From Sphingomonadaceae bacterium (lineage in GTDB: Bacteria > Pseudomonadota > Alphaproteobacteria > Sphingomonadales > Sphingomonadaceae), in assembly GCA_903642255.1 (NCBI GenBank), contig CAHJWP010000001.1:1-64000 (forward strand): a DNA stretch of 64,000 nucleotides, given 5' to 3'. Below the pieces are notes generated by a model. The model was not told the origin of the DNA. It searched no databases and saw nothing but the letters and a program-made list of their open reading frames with translations. Both the position numbers and the translations under genes were made by a program. This document shows positions 1-10,957 of this stretch, piece by piece (positions within the stretch are counted from its first letter, which is position 1; each line of letters begins with the position of its first letter).

Positions 1-170
1 CCGTCGCCGCGGGCGAATTCGGCCGCCGGCAGCGAGCCGACCGCAGGATAGATGACGCCCTTGCCTGGCTTGGCGTTTGCAGGCTTGCCCGGCTTGCCTC
101 TCGCGGCGGGTCCCGCTCCAACGGGAGGGCTGCTCGCCTTGCCTGCGGGTGCCTTGCTCTTCGTCGCCAT
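1..170 (-). CDS. Hypothetical protein, N-terminal fragment cut by window edge
   Basis: Only the first 56 or so codons are visible, read leftward from an ATG whose complement is at 168-170. The N-terminus is a Lys/Ala/Pro/Gly-rich, probably disordered tail (starts MATKSKAPAGKASS) followed by a more ordered stretch (KGVIYPAVGSLPAAEF). The rest lies outside the window, so no family can be assigned. It is transcribed in the same direction as kup but is separated from it by more than 400 bp and a hairpin, so it probably has its own promoter. Confidence 0.5.
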   Translation of the reverse strand, partial: MATKSKAPAGKASSPPVGAGPAARGKPGKPANAKPGKGVIYPAVGSLPAAEFARGD

Positions 171-596
171 GATCATCTCCGCTCGGGTGTCGCGTGGAAC
201 GCGCCGCAGCGGCGGCGGGACCGGGGGCGGCCAAAATAATTCCAGCGGGTTGATTTCGCTGTCCTACAGTCCCCGGCTCGACCTAGACTCGAACGCGGTG
301 GGCCGTTTCCGGCGCCGTCGCTCTTTCTAACTGTGGGTCGTGATCGCCGGCTATTCGGCGAAAACCGCGCCGGGCCTCGTCCGCCGGGCCGGCCTCGCGG
401 GCGGAAAATATATGTCGTGGGCGCTTACTTCGTATACTTGTTCATCTTCGCGGGTGTGGGAAGCGTCGCGGCAGCGCCGCGCCGTCGGACGGGTTCGGGC
501 GTTAAGATCGCCCGACCCGCCGGCCGATCTTCGCGCGAGTCGGCCGTTAGCGGGGCAAACGCGAAGACGCGTTTGCCCGCTGACGGCGCGCCGTGC
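171..596. other. Gene-free stretch between kup and the left-edge gene
   Basis: No reading frame here has the codon pattern of its neighbours. The stretch holds the kup 3' hairpin at its right end. It presumably also holds the promoter of the leftward gene that starts at 170, but I could not pick out convincing -35/-10 boxes. Confidence 0.4.
549..581 (-). terminator. Hairpin downstream of kup
   Basis: An inverted repeat lies 16 bp past the kup stop. The arms AGCGG(G)GCAAACGCG and CGCGTTTGCCCGCT form a 14-bp stem with one bulged G and an AAGA loop. No U-tract follows on the minus strand, so it is a termination or mRNA-stabilising hairpin rather than a textbook intrinsic terminator. Confidence 0.55.
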
Positions 597-2540
597 TCAG
601 ATTTCGACCTGGCTTCCCAGCTCGACGACCCGGTTGGTCGGCAGTTTGAAGAACTCCATCGCCGACTCCGAATTGCTCAGCATCCACGCGAAGACCTTCT
701 CGCGCCAGATCGCCATGCCGGGGCGGTCGCTCGCCAGCAGCGTCTGACGAGCGAGGAAGAAGCTGGTGTCCATCATCTTGATCTTCGGGCCGCAGTTCTC
801 GACCAGCTTGAGCGTCGCCGGAATGTCGATCTCCTGCATGAAGCCGAAGCGCATGATCATCCGGTAGAAGTTGGAGCCGAGTGCGCGGACCTCCATGCGG
901 TCCTCGTCGTCGACGAACGGCACCTCGTCGATCACCACCGTCAGGATCAGGACGCGGTCGTGGAGCACCTTGTTGTGCTTGAGGTTGTGGAGCAGCGCGT
1001 GCGGCACACCCTCGGGCGAGCTCGTCATAAAGACCGCCGTACCCTGTACCCGGGTCGCCGCAGTGGCGGCCGACTTGATGAACACCTCGATCGGCATCGC
1101 GCTCTCGCGCAGCCGCAGCATCATCAGGTGCCGTCCGCGCGCCCACGTCGTCAGCAGGGTGAAGGCGAGCGCGCCGACGAGCAGCGGGAACCAGCCGCCG
1201 TCGGGGATCTTGGTGAGGTTCGAGGCGAAATAGGCCCCGTCGATCACCAGCAGGACGATCAGCAGCGGCACCGCCCACCACCGCGGCCACTTCCAGATGG
1301 TCAGCACCAGCACCGCGATCATCATCGTCGTGATCAGCATCGTGCCGGTCACCGCGATGCCGTAGGCGGCGGCGAGATTGTTCGACGTGCGGAAGCCGAG
1401 GACGAGGAGGACGACGAGGATCAGCAGCGTCCAGTTGATCATCGGGATGTAGATCTGCCCTGCCGACCGCGCGCTGGTGTGGATGATCTTGAGCCGCGGC
1501 AGAAAGCCGAGCTGCACCGACTGCTGCGCGACCGAGAACGCCCCCGAGATCACCGCCTGGCTGGCGATCACCGTCGCAGCGGTGGCAAGGATGACCAGCG
1601 GCAGGCGCGCCCAGTCGGGGGCCATCAGGAAGAACGGGTTCTGCGCCTTCGCCGGGTCGCCGAGCATCATCGCCGCCTGACCGAGATAGCTGAGCATCAG
1701 CGCCGGCAGGACGAGGTACAGCCACGCCGCCGAGATCGGCCGCCGGCCGAAGTGCCCCATGTCGGCGTACAGCGCCTCGGCCCCGGTCACCGCGAGCACC
1801 ACCGAGCCAAGCGCGAGGAAACCGAGCGCCGGATCGGCGACGAAGAACAGCACGGCATAATGCGGCGACAGCGCGAACAGGATCGTCGGGTTGGCGATCA
1901 GATGAATCACCCCGAGCACGGCGATGACGACGAGATACAGCAGCATGACGGGGCCGAACAGCGCGCCGACCTTCGCCGTGCCGCGCGACTGGAAGACGAA
2001 CAGGCCGATCAGGATGGCGATCGACAGCGGCAGGACGACGTCGGTCAGGTGCGACTGGACGGTAGTCAGCCCCTCGACCGCCGACAGCACCGAGATCGCC
2101 GGCGTGATGATGCAGTCGCCGAAGAACAGCGCGGTCGCGAGCACGCCGAGCAGGACGAGGTAGCGCGACCGGCCCGCGCCGGGCGACAGGCGCGAGATCA
2201 GCGCGAGGAGCGCCATCGACCCGCCCTCGCCGCGGTTGTCGGCGCGCATGACGATGAAGACGTACTTCACGGTGACGACCATGAAGAACGTCCAGAAGAT
2301 CAGCGAGATGACGCCGAAGATGTGCAGATGGTCGACCGCCAGCGGATGATGGCCGACGAACACCTCCTTCATCGCATAGAGCGGGCTCGTCGCGATGTCG
2401 CCGAACACGACGCCGATCGCGCCGACGGCAAGCTTGGTGAAGCTGTCGGTTCCGTGGTTGGCGGCGTTCGGCGAGCCGGCGAGGGCGACCTCGGGATGGG
2501 CGTCGACCGTCGGGGCCGCGACGGTGCCGACCGCGGTCAT
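597..2540 (-). CDS. kup: Kup-family low-affinity potassium uptake protein
   Basis: An inner-membrane K+/H+ symporter of the KUP/HAK/KT family, for constitutive potassium uptake. The hallmark N-terminus is present ([20 protein letters not shown] near residues 40-60). Roughly 12 hydrophobic segments follow (for example [20 protein letters not shown]), then a hydrophilic C-terminal cytoplasmic domain ending in [11 protein letters not shown]. At about 647 residues it is a normal length. I use the ATG at 2540 ([10 protein letters not shown]). An in-frame TTG at 2564 would add eight residues, and neither start has a strong ribosome site. It is divergent from ald and probably monocistronic, ending in a hairpin. 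Family assignment is secure. Confidence 0.95.
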   Translation of the reverse strand: MTAVGTVAAPTVDAHPEVALAGSPNAANHGTDSFTKLAVGAIGVVFGDIATSPLYAMKEVFVGHHPLAVDHLHIFGVISLIFWTFFMVVTVKYVFIVMRADNRGEGGSMALLALISRLSPGAGRSRYLVLLGVLATALFFGDCIITPAISVLSAVEGLTTVQSHLTDVVLPLSIAILIGLFVFQSRGTAKVGALFGPVMLLYLVVIAVLGVIHLIANPTILFALSPHYAVLFFVADPALGFLALGSVVLAVTGAEALYADMGHFGRRPISAAWLYLVLPALMLSYLGQAAMMLGDPAKAQNPFFLMAPDWARLPLVILATAATVIASQAVISGAFSVAQQSVQLGFLPRLKIIHTSARSAGQIYIPMINWTLLILVVLLVLGFRTSNNLAAAYGIAVTGTMLITTMMIAVLVLTIWKWPRWWAVPLLIVLLVIDGAYFASNLTKIPDGGWFPLLVGALAFTLLTTWARGRHLMMLRLRESAMPIEVFIKSAATAATRVQGTAVFMTSSPEGVPHALLHNLKHNKVLHDRVLILTVVIDEVPFVDDEDRMEVRALGSNFYRMIMRFGFMQEIDIPATLKLVENCGPKIKMMDTSFFLARQTLLASDRPGMAIWREKVFAWMLSNSESAMEFFKLPTNRVVELGSQVEI

Positions 2541-2735
2541 CGACGACGCGCGGGCGGACGGCAAGCCGCGGATTGCATTGTCAGAATCACGACGCGGGGA
2601 TGCCCATGCGTTGCCACGGCGGGCGCGTTACCACGGGCGATGGTGCGCTGCAACGTGGTGCCCGCCGCCGCGCGGCACCGTGGCGGCCGGCGTCGGGAGG
2701 CGCTATAGCGCGCCCAACGCCTGGAAGGATCGGTG

Positions 2736-3829
<1,094 letters not shown>

Positions 3830-3833
<4 letters not shown>

Positions 3834-4303
3834 CCAACCCGGTCGCGATCACCAACTTCCGCCGCCTCGACGCGCGGATCACGACCTCGGGCCAGCCGAG
3901 CGAGGCGCAGCTGGCGGACATCGCCAGCCTCGGCGTGCGCCACGTCGTCAACCTCGCGCTGCACAGCCACCCGCAGGCGCTGCCCGACGAAGCGGGCAGC
4001 GTCGCAGTGCTCGGCATGACCTACACCCACATCCCGGTCGACTTCGACGCGCCGACCGAGGCGGATTACCGGCGCTTCATCGACGCGATGGCGACGGCGG
4101 GCGACGGCGCGGTCCACGTCCACTGCATCGTCAACACCCGGGTGACGGCGTTCGTCTACCGCTGGCGGCGGGACGCCGGCGGGGCGGACGACGCTCGCGC
4201 CATGCTCGACTCGGTGTGGCGTCCCGGCGGCGTGTGGGCGGTGTTCATCGGCGACGCCGCCGCGACCGACCGGCCGCACGCCTATGCCGGCCGCGACTAT
4301 TGA
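3830..4303 (+). CDS. Small tyrosine-phosphatase-like protein
   Basis: A 157-residue protein of the protein tyrosine/dual-specificity phosphatase superfamily. The N-terminal ITNFRRLDARITTSGQPS resembles the DUF442/Blh-type phosphatases. The active-site loop is VHCIVNTRV, a Cys-x4-Arg form with Asn where DUF442 enzymes have Gly. The general acid may be in the VDFDAP stretch. The substrate is unknown. It overlaps ald by four bases. Its stop lies only a few bases from the convergent yceI-like gene. Fold assignment is good, but catalytic activity is inferred from the loop only. Confidence 0.75.
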
Positions 4304-4307
4304 GGCC

Positions 4308-4919
4308 TTAGCCGACGCGTTCGAATGCCGCGTTGATGGTCAGGTCGACCGTGTCGCCGAGCGCCGGCGCGAGGAAGGTCATGCCGAAGTCCGACCGCTT
4401 GAGCGTGGTCGTCGCGACGAAGCCGACGGTCGCCTTCTTCGACAGCGGGTTGGTGCCCGCCCCGACGAACCGCGCGTCGAGCGTCACCGGCCGCGTCACG
4501 CCGTGCAGCGTCAGCAGGCCGGCGAGCGTCGCGTGCGTGCCGTTGACGGTGACCCGCGTCGACTTGAACGTGACGGCCGGGAACTTGGCGGCGTCGAAGA
4601 AGTCGGGGCTCTTGAGGTGGTCGTTCAACGCCGGCACGGTCGTCACGAGGCCGCTGACCGGTACCTCGATCGCCACCGCCGTCGCCTCGAGCCGCGCCGG
4701 ATCGAGGGTCAGCGTGCCCGTCGCGCCGCCGAAGATGCCGTCGTACAGGCTGAAGCCCAAGTGATCGATGCGCCACGCGACCTCCGTGTGGCGGGGATCG
4801 GCGGCATAGGCTCCGGCAACGACGCGCGACACGTCGGCGGCACCGGGAACCGGCATCTGCGCGGCGGCGGGCGACGCCATGATGAGGGCGAGGGCAACGG
4901 AGGCACGGCGAATGGTCAA
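4308..4919 (-). CDS. YceI-family periplasmic lipid-binding protein
   Basis: A secreted beta-barrel lipocalin-like protein of the YceI family, which binds long isoprenoid or polyprenyl lipids. The start is a TTG at 4919 preceded by AGGAG at correct spacing. It gives a short signal peptide (TIRRASVALALIMASPAAAQ). The mature chain shows YceI hallmarks: the DPRHTEVAWRIDHLGFS opening, DFFDAAKFPAVTFKSTRV in the middle, and LTLHGVTRPVTLDARF. The same frame is open far upstream, but that part is not coding-like. It converges on the phosphatase gene with almost no gap. Confidence 0.88.
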   Translation of the reverse strand: MTIRRASVALALIMASPAAAQMPVPGAADVSRVVAGAYAADPRHTEVAWRIDHLGFSLYDGIFGGATGTLTLDPARLEATAVAIEVPVSGLVTTVPALNDHLKSPDFFDAAKFPAVTFKSTRVTVNGTHATLAGLLTLHGVTRPVTLDARFVGAGTNPLSKKATVGFVATTTLKRSDFGMTFLAPALGDTVDLTINAAFERVG

Positions 4920-5008
4920 GGCGGGTCTCCTGCGACGATGGCGCCGCATACACCGGCGGACGGTCGGCGCTGAAGCGAAACAAAACCCGCCGCCCGATAG
5001 GATTTGTT

Positions 5009-6466
5009 TCAGCTCGCCGCGCCGAGAGCGGTCAGCCGTTCGCGCACCGCGACGAGATCGGCGACGAACCGGTCGAACTCCACCTCCGCCGCGGCGCGAT
5101 CCTCGATGCGCAGCAGGAAGCTCGGGTGGACGGTGATCCATGCCTCGCTGCCGTCGGCCAGCGTCAGCGCGCGCCCGCGCTCGCGCGAGATCGTCACCGC
5201 CTTGCCGGTCAGCGACCGCGCCGCCGTCGCACCGAGCGCCACCGTCACCGCCGGCTGGATCAGCGCGCGCTCGTGATCGACCCACCAGCGGCAGGCGTCG
5301 ATCTCGGAAATGTCGGGCTTGCTGTGGATGCGCCGCTTGCCGCGCTGCTCGAACTTGAAGTGCTTGACCGCGTTGGTGACATAGGCCCGGGCCCGGTCGA
5401 TCCCGGCGGCGGCGAGCGCGCGGTCGAACATCTGCCCCGCCGGGCCGATGAACGGCCGCCCGGCGAGGTCTTCGCTGTCGCCCGGCTGCTCGCCGACGAA
5501 CACCAGCCGCGCGTCGGCCGGCCCCTCGCCGAACACCATTTGCGTCGCCGGGCCGAACAGCGGGCAGCGCTTGCAGCGGTACGCGTCGTTGCGCAGCGCG
5601 ATCAGGCGGTCGGTGGGCCTGCCGTCGCCGACGAAGCGCGCCGCCGCCTGAACCGTTTCATTGCTCTGTCCGGCCGTCGTGCCTGCTGCAATCATCATCC
5701 GCGTCCGCTCCTCGGCCCCCGCGACGAGGCCCGGCACGAGCGCCGCCTCGGGCAGGTTCTTCCAGTATTTCCTCGGCATCTCGGCCGTCATCGCCTTCAC
5801 CTTCAGCCGCGCCGGGTTGAAGATGCTCGCATAGTAGGTCCGCCACGTCGCCTCGAGCGGATCGCCGTCGGGGGCGTCGGCGCGGGTCGCTGCCGGCGTG
5901 AAGGTCAGCTCGCCATCCCAGTGGACGCACTCGTCGGGGGTCAGGATCGACCAGCGCATCGTCGCGAAACGCCGCGCGAAGAAGCCGGCGTTAAGGCGGA
6001 CGATGTGGTGGTCGGGCTCGAACCACGCGACGAAGCGCCCCTCGCTGTCGGTGCCGTCGCCGTCCTCCGTCACCTCGCGGAAGCGGACGAAGGCGCGCAT
6101 CTTGTGGACGTCGCGGCGGACGCCCTTGTCGAGGTCGTACAGCGTGCGGACCAGCGGGTCGGCGGCATCGTCGAACAGCTTCGGCTGGGCCCGCAGCCGG
6201 CGCAGCGCGGCGTAGAGCAGGGCAAAGCGCTCGGCATCGCGGTGACAGATCACGCGCCGGGCGATGTCGAGGAACGCCCTCGGCACGCTGAACATCGGCT
6301 CGGTCGGAACCGGTGCCGCCGTCGGCGCCCCGCCGAGCAGGTCGGTCGCGATCGAACCGACCTGCCAGACGATCGTCTCGCCGGGCGTATCGGCCATCAC
6401 CAGCCCGCGCGCCGCCGTGCGCCAGCCGTCGAAGTCGTCAGGGCGGGCGAGGATGGCGGTGGGCAC
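5009..6466 (-). CDS. udgX: UdgX-type uracil-DNA glycosylase fused to a DUF4130 domain
   Basis: A 485-residue two-domain protein. Residues 1 to about 250 match the DUF4130 (TIGR03915-type) domain that accompanies the radical-SAM DNA-repair protein encoded just upstream. The C-terminal half is a family-4-like uracil-DNA glycosylase. It has an Fe-S cysteine pair in YRCKRCPLFG, motif A GEQPGDSED, and the UdgX signature loop KRRIHSKP, whose His is known to bond covalently to the abasic site in UdgX. The start is GTG at 6466. UdgX and DUF4130 are separate genes in some genomes and fused here. It probably protects against uracil in DNA. Only a hairpin repeat and a small gene separate it from the radical-SAM gene. 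Confidence 0.9.
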   Translation of the reverse strand: MPTAILARPDDFDGWRTAARGLVMADTPGETIVWQVGSIATDLLGGAPTAAPVPTEPMFSVPRAFLDIARRVICHRDAERFALLYAALRRLRAQPKLFDDAADPLVRTLYDLDKGVRRDVHKMRAFVRFREVTEDGDGTDSEGRFVAWFEPDHHIVRLNAGFFARRFATMRWSILTPDECVHWDGELTFTPAATRADAPDGDPLEATWRTYYASIFNPARLKVKAMTAEMPRKYWKNLPEAALVPGLVAGAEERTRMMIAAGTTAGQSNETVQAAARFVGDGRPTDRLIALRNDAYRCKRCPLFGPATQMVFGEGPADARLVFVGEQPGDSEDLAGRPFIGPAGQMFDRALAAAGIDRARAYVTNAVKHFKFEQRGKRRIHSKPDISEIDACRWWVDHERALIQPAVTVALGATAARSLTGKAVTISRERGRALTLADGSEAWITVHPSFLLRIEDRAAAEVEFDRFVADLVAVRERLTALGAAS

Positions 6467-6481
6467 TATTCCCTACCTCGG

Positions 6482-6580
6482 TCGTCATGCTGGCGCATGC
6501 CAGCATCCATGTTCGTGCCAAGGGTCAAGTCACGCGGTCTCGCGCGACTCGTGGCTGCTGGCGTGCGCCAGCCTGACTTT
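6482..6580. repeat. REP-like element with two GC hairpins
   Basis: Two related perfect hairpins lie back to back. At 6487-6506 ATGCTGGC and GCCAGCAT flank a GCAT loop. At 6557-6572 GCTGGCG and CGCCAGC flank TG. Both share the core GCTGGC/GCCAGC. Paired hairpins of this kind in a non-coding gap look like the dispersed REP/BIME elements of alphaproteobacterial chromosomes. No second copy is visible in this window. Confidence 0.5.
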
Positions 6581-6589
6581 GGAACAGGC

Positions 6590-6811
6590 TCAGCACAGAA
6601 CCGCGAACGGCTCGACACTCGCCGCGATCAGGACCTTGCCGGTGTCGTCGGTCAGCTGGACGAGATGCACGCCCCGCGCTTTCGCCGCCGCGACCACCGG
6701 CTCCAGCCCGCCCTTCGCTTCGATCACCGTCATCGCCCGCTGGCTCATCGTCAGTTCGCCCGCACGCACGCGGTCGAGCCAGTCGTCGGCCCAGAAGGGT
6801 TGATCGGTCAT
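6590..6811 (-). CDS. Small conserved-looking hypothetical protein between udgX and the radical-SAM gene
   Basis: A 73-residue acidic protein beginning MTDQPFWADDWLDRVRAGEL and ending in Cys. It has no signal peptide, membrane segment or motif I recognise. It is transcribed with the radical-SAM gene (17-bp gap) and udgX, so it may belong to the same repair operon. The part GLEPVVAAAKARGVHLVQLTDDTGKVLI reads like a small alpha/beta domain. Its function is unknown. Support comes from codon use, an ATG start and operon position. Confidence 0.55.
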   Translation of the reverse strand: MTDQPFWADDWLDRVRAGELTMSQRAMTVIEAKGGLEPVVAAAKARGVHLVQLTDDTGKVLIAASVEPFAVLC

Positions 6812-6828
6812 GGTCGTTCGACTCCTTC

Positions 6829-8070
6829 TCAGCCGAACAGTTCCAGTTGGGCGCGCGCCGCCTTGACCAAGGTCGGGCGGAGTACCGCGCTGTCGGCGAG
6901 CGCCAGCGGCCGCCAGTCGGCGGCGACGACGAACGGGCGCAGCCGCTCGATGCTCCGCGTCAGCCGGCCGAGGTCGTCAAGCCGCAGCCGGCGCTGGCGC
7001 CGCGAGCGAAGCACGGCGTTGACCGTCTTCACCCCCATGCCCGGCACGCGGAGCAGCAGCTCGCGCGGCGCGCGGTTGATGTCGACCGGGAAGTCGGCGC
7101 GGTGCTTCAAGGCCCATGCCGTCTTCGGATCGATGTCGAGCGGCAGCATGCCACCGTCGGTCGCGGCGGCGACCTCGCCGGCCGCGAAGCCGTAGAAGCG
7201 CATCAGCCAGTCGGCCTGGTATAGCCGGTGCTCGCGCATCAGCGGCGGGCGGACGAGCGGCAGGACCACGCTCGCGTCGGGGATCGGCGAGAACGCGCTG
7301 TAATAGACCCGCCGCAGGCCGAAGCTGCCGTACAGCGTCGACGCGCTCGCCACCACGTCGCTGTCGGTCGCGGCGTCGGCCCCGACGATCATCTGCGTCG
7401 ACTGGCCGGCGGGCGCGAACTTCGGCGCGCTGCGGTACTTCTTCCGCGCGTCGCGGTTGTCGTCGATGCCGGCCTTCAATTCGCGCATCGCAGTGCGGAT
7501 GCGGCCGGCGCTCTTTTCGGGGGCGAGCTGCGTCAGGCCGGGTTCGGTCGGCAGCTCGACGTTGATCGACAGCCGGTCGGCGTAGAGCCCTGCCTGCTCG
7601 ATCAGCGCCGGATCGGCGTCGGGGATCGTCTTGAGGTGGATATAGCCGCGGAAATCGTGCTCGAGCCGTAGCGTCTTCGCGACAAGCACCAGCTGCTCCA
7701 TCGTATAGTCGCTGCTGCCGATGATGCCCGACGACAGGAACAGCCCTTCGATATAGTTGCGCCGGTAGAAGCTGAGTGTCAGGCGGACGACCTCGTCGAC
7801 GGTGAAGCGCGCCCGCCGCACGTTCGACGACCGCCGGTTGATGCAATAATGGCAGTCGAAGGTGCAGCTGTTGGTCAGCAGGATCTTGAGCAGCGAGATG
7901 CACCGCCCGTCGGGGGCATAGCTGTGGCAGATGCCGTGCCCCTCGGTCGAGCCGATCCCCTTGCCACCTGCCGAATTCCGCTTGACCGTGCCCGACGACG
8001 CGCACGATGCGTCGTACTTGGCCGCATCGGCGAGGATGGCGAGCTTGGCGCGGGTATCGAGGTGCGACAT
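6829..8070 (-). CDS. Putative DNA modification/repair radical SAM protein (UdgX partner)
   Basis: A 413-residue radical-SAM enzyme of the family annotated as linked to UDG (TIGR03916). It has the unusual cluster-binding motif CTFDCHYC (C-x3-C-x2-C) near residue 75 and the N-terminal block GTVKRNSAGGKGIGSTEG. A helix-hairpin-helix DNA-binding motif lies near the C-terminus (LLLRVPGMGVKTVNAVLRS). The start ATG at 8070 gives MSHLDTRAKLAILADAAKYD. The same frame is open further upstream, but that part overlaps thiD on the other strand and is not coding-like. The reaction is unknown. The family repeatedly occurs beside UdgX/DUF4130, as here, so a role in uracil-related DNA repair is inferred. Confidence 0.92.
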   Translation of the reverse strand: MSHLDTRAKLAILADAAKYDASCASSGTVKRNSAGGKGIGSTEGHGICHSYAPDGRCISLLKILLTNSCTFDCHYCINRRSSNVRRARFTVDEVVRLTLSFYRRNYIEGLFLSSGIIGSSDYTMEQLVLVAKTLRLEHDFRGYIHLKTIPDADPALIEQAGLYADRLSINVELPTEPGLTQLAPEKSAGRIRTAMRELKAGIDDNRDARKKYRSAPKFAPAGQSTQMIVGADAATDSDVVASASTLYGSFGLRRVYYSAFSPIPDASVVLPLVRPPLMREHRLYQADWLMRFYGFAAGEVAAATDGGMLPLDIDPKTAWALKHRADFPVDINRAPRELLLRVPGMGVKTVNAVLRSRRQRRLRLDDLGRLTRSIERLRPFVVAADWRPLALADSAVLRPTLVKAARAQLELFG

Positions 8071-8121
8071 GCGTTCGGTATATGTTCTTGAGTTTGCCGG
8101 CACAAGCGGCACGGCGTCGCG

Positions 8122-8916
8122 GTGATCCCCCGCATCCTCATCGTCGCCGGGTCCGATTCGTCGGGCGGGGCAGGGGTGCAGGCCGACATCAAGACGGTGA
8201 CGCTGCTCCGCGGCTATGCGGCGAGCGCGGTCACCGCGGTGACGGTGCAGGACACGACGGGGGTGCACGCGGTCCATCCGCTCCCGGCCGACGTGGTGGC
8301 GGCGCAGATGCGGAGCGTGATCGACGACATTGGGGTCGATGCGGTCAAGCTCGGGATGCTTGGCAGCGCGGACGTGATCGCCGCCGTCGCCGAGGTGCTG
8401 CGCGGCGTGCGTGTGCCGATCGTCCTCGATCCCGTGATGGTGGCCAAGGGCGGGGCCTCGCTCCTCGACGACGATGCCGTCGCGGCGCTGATCGCGCTTT
8501 TGCCGCTGAGCGCCGTCGTCACGCCGAACACGCCCGAACTCGCCGCGCTGACCGGCGTCGAGATCGACGACGAGGGTGACGCGCTGCTCGCCGCGCAGGA
8601 ACTGCTGGGCATGGGGGCGCGCGCCGTGCTGGCCAAGGGTGGACACCTGGCGGGGGACGAGGTGGCCGACTGGCTGGTGACGCGGAACGGACATGTGCGG
8701 TTCGCCTCGCCACGGATCGCCAGCCGCCATACCCACGGCACCGGCTGCACGCTGGCGTCGGCGATCGCCGTCGGGCTGGGTCGCGGGGAGCCGCTTGAGC
8801 AAGCGGTGGCGGCGGCGCGGGCGTATGTGGTGGGGGCGATCCGTCATGCGCCGGGGTTCGGGCAGGGGCATGGGCCACTCGGGCATGGGTGGGTGCTGGG
8901 CGAACACAGTATTTGA
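8122..8916 (+). CDS. thiD: Hydroxymethylpyrimidine/phosphomethylpyrimidine kinase
   Basis: Phosphorylates HMP and then HMP-P in thiamine biosynthesis (ribokinase-like superfamily). The N-terminus ILIVAGSDSSGGAGVQADIK is diagnostic. DPVMVAKGG lies near residue 105. The C-terminal nucleotide-site motif THGTGCTLASAIA has the catalytic Cys and anion-hole GTGC. At 264 residues it is the usual length. The start is GTG at 8122 (MIPRILIV). It is divergent from the radical-SAM gene across 51 bp and is followed by a strong hairpin. I see no TPP riboswitch upstream. Confidence 0.95.
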   Translation: MIPRILIVAGSDSSGGAGVQADIKTVTLLRGYAASAVTAVTVQDTTGVHAVHPLPADVVAAQMRSVIDDIGVDAVKLGMLGSADVIAAVAEVLRGVRVPIVLDPVMVAKGGASLLDDDAVAALIALLPLSAVVTPNTPELAALTGVEIDDEGDALLAAQELLGMGARAVLAKGGHLAGDEVADWLVTRNGHVRFASPRIASRHTHGTGCTLASAIAVGLGRGEPLEQAVAAARAYVVGAIRHAPGFGQGHGPLGHGWVLGEHSI

Positions 8917-8942
8917 GGACTGCACTTGTCCCGAAGACGCGC

Positions 8943-8977
8943 CACGATCCTCCCCGGCACGGGAGGATCGTGCTTTC
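8943..8977 (+). terminator. Intrinsic-terminator-like hairpin after thiD
   Basis: A perfect 12-bp inverted repeat, CACGATCCTCCC / GGGAGGATCGTG, with a six-base loop, followed by CTTTC. It lies 26 bp past the thiD stop and separates thiD from rnhB. Confidence 0.7.
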
Positions 8978-9009
8978 GCGGTGACGGCAGTGGCGATAGA
9001 AGTGTCGCC

Positions 9010-9651
9010 ATGGCTCTCCCCACCCCCTGCCTCACCCCCGAGCGCGCGGGTCCCTGCCTCACCCGCGAACGCGCGCGCGGCGGGATCGTCGCCGGGGTCG
9101 ACGAAGCGGGGCGCGGGCCGCTCGCCGGGCCGGTGGTCGCCGCCGCGGTGGTGCTCGATACCGACTGTTATCCCGACGGGCTCAACGATTCCAAGGTGCT
9201 GACCGCCGCCCGGCGCGAGGCGCTGCTGGCCATGCTCCGCGACTGTGCCGAGATCGGCGTCGGCATCGCCAGCGTCGCCGAGATCGAGACGCTCAACATC
9301 CACTGGGCGACGATGCTGGCGATGGAGCGCGCCGTCGCCGCCCTGCCGCGCGGGCCGGGGCATGTGCTGGTCGACGGCAACCGCAAGCCGCGGTGGAGCC
9401 ATTCGACCGAGACGGTGGTCGGCGGCGACGCCCTGTGCCTGTCGATCGCCGCCGCATCGATCGTCGCCAAGGTGACGCGCGACGCGATCATGGCCGGGCT
9501 GGCGGTCGTTCATCCCGGCTACGGCTGGGCGACCAACATGGGCTATTCGACGCCCGAGCATTTCGCCGGGCTGGCAAGGCTCGGCGCGACGGTCCATCAC
9601 CGCGCCGGTTTCGCCCCCGTCGCCGCCGTGTTGCAATCGGTCGCGGCGTGA
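9010..9651 (+). CDS. rnhB: Ribonuclease HII
   Basis: Cleaves the RNA strand of RNA-DNA hybrids and removes misincorporated ribonucleotides. The first acidic motif is GVDEAGRGPLAGPV near residue 30, LNDSKVLTAARRE follows, VDGNRKP provides the second catalytic Asp, and SIAAASIVAKVTRD the third region. The start is taken as ATG at 9010 (MALPTPC). The open frame reaches 8926, but that part overlaps the thiD terminator hairpin. At 213 residues it is normal for the family. ccrM follows downstream on the same strand. Confidence 0.94.
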   Translation: MALPTPCLTPERAGPCLTRERARGGIVAGVDEAGRGPLAGPVVAAAVVLDTDCYPDGLNDSKVLTAARREALLAMLRDCAEIGVGIASVAEIETLNIHWATMLAMERAVAALPRGPGHVLVDGNRKPRWSHSTETVVGGDALCLSIAAASIVAKVTRDAIMAGLAVVHPGYGWATNMGYSTPEHFAGLARLGATVHHRAGFAPVAAVLQSVAA

Positions 9652-9681
9652 GTCCTTTCGGCAACACGCCAGCGGTGGTGG

Positions 9682-10875
<1,194 letters not shown>

Positions 10876-10957
10876 CGCGCGACCGTTGCTAATCCGTTGC
10901 AGGGAGCGTTAACCTTCCCGGAGGCATCCAGCGACGGTGCCGTTGGGGGGATAGGGC

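Noticed and set aside
333-2708. 791-codon open frame on the plus strand
   Set aside because: It is antisense to kup. The product is a low-complexity Arg/Asp/His/Gln-rich string typical of high-GC shadow frames.
4110-4150. Aberrant phosphatase active site (HCIVNTRV)
   Set aside because: The C-x4-R spacing with Asn in place of Gly appears normal for this phosphatase-like subgroup, so it is not a lesion.
5126-7195. 689-codon open frame on the plus strand
   Set aside because: Antisense to udgX and the radical-SAM gene, with a low-complexity Arg-rich product. The minus-strand genes have full catalytic motifs.
8071-8121. TPP riboswitch upstream of thiD
   Set aside because: The divergent gap is only 51 bp and lacks the conserved THI-box sequence.
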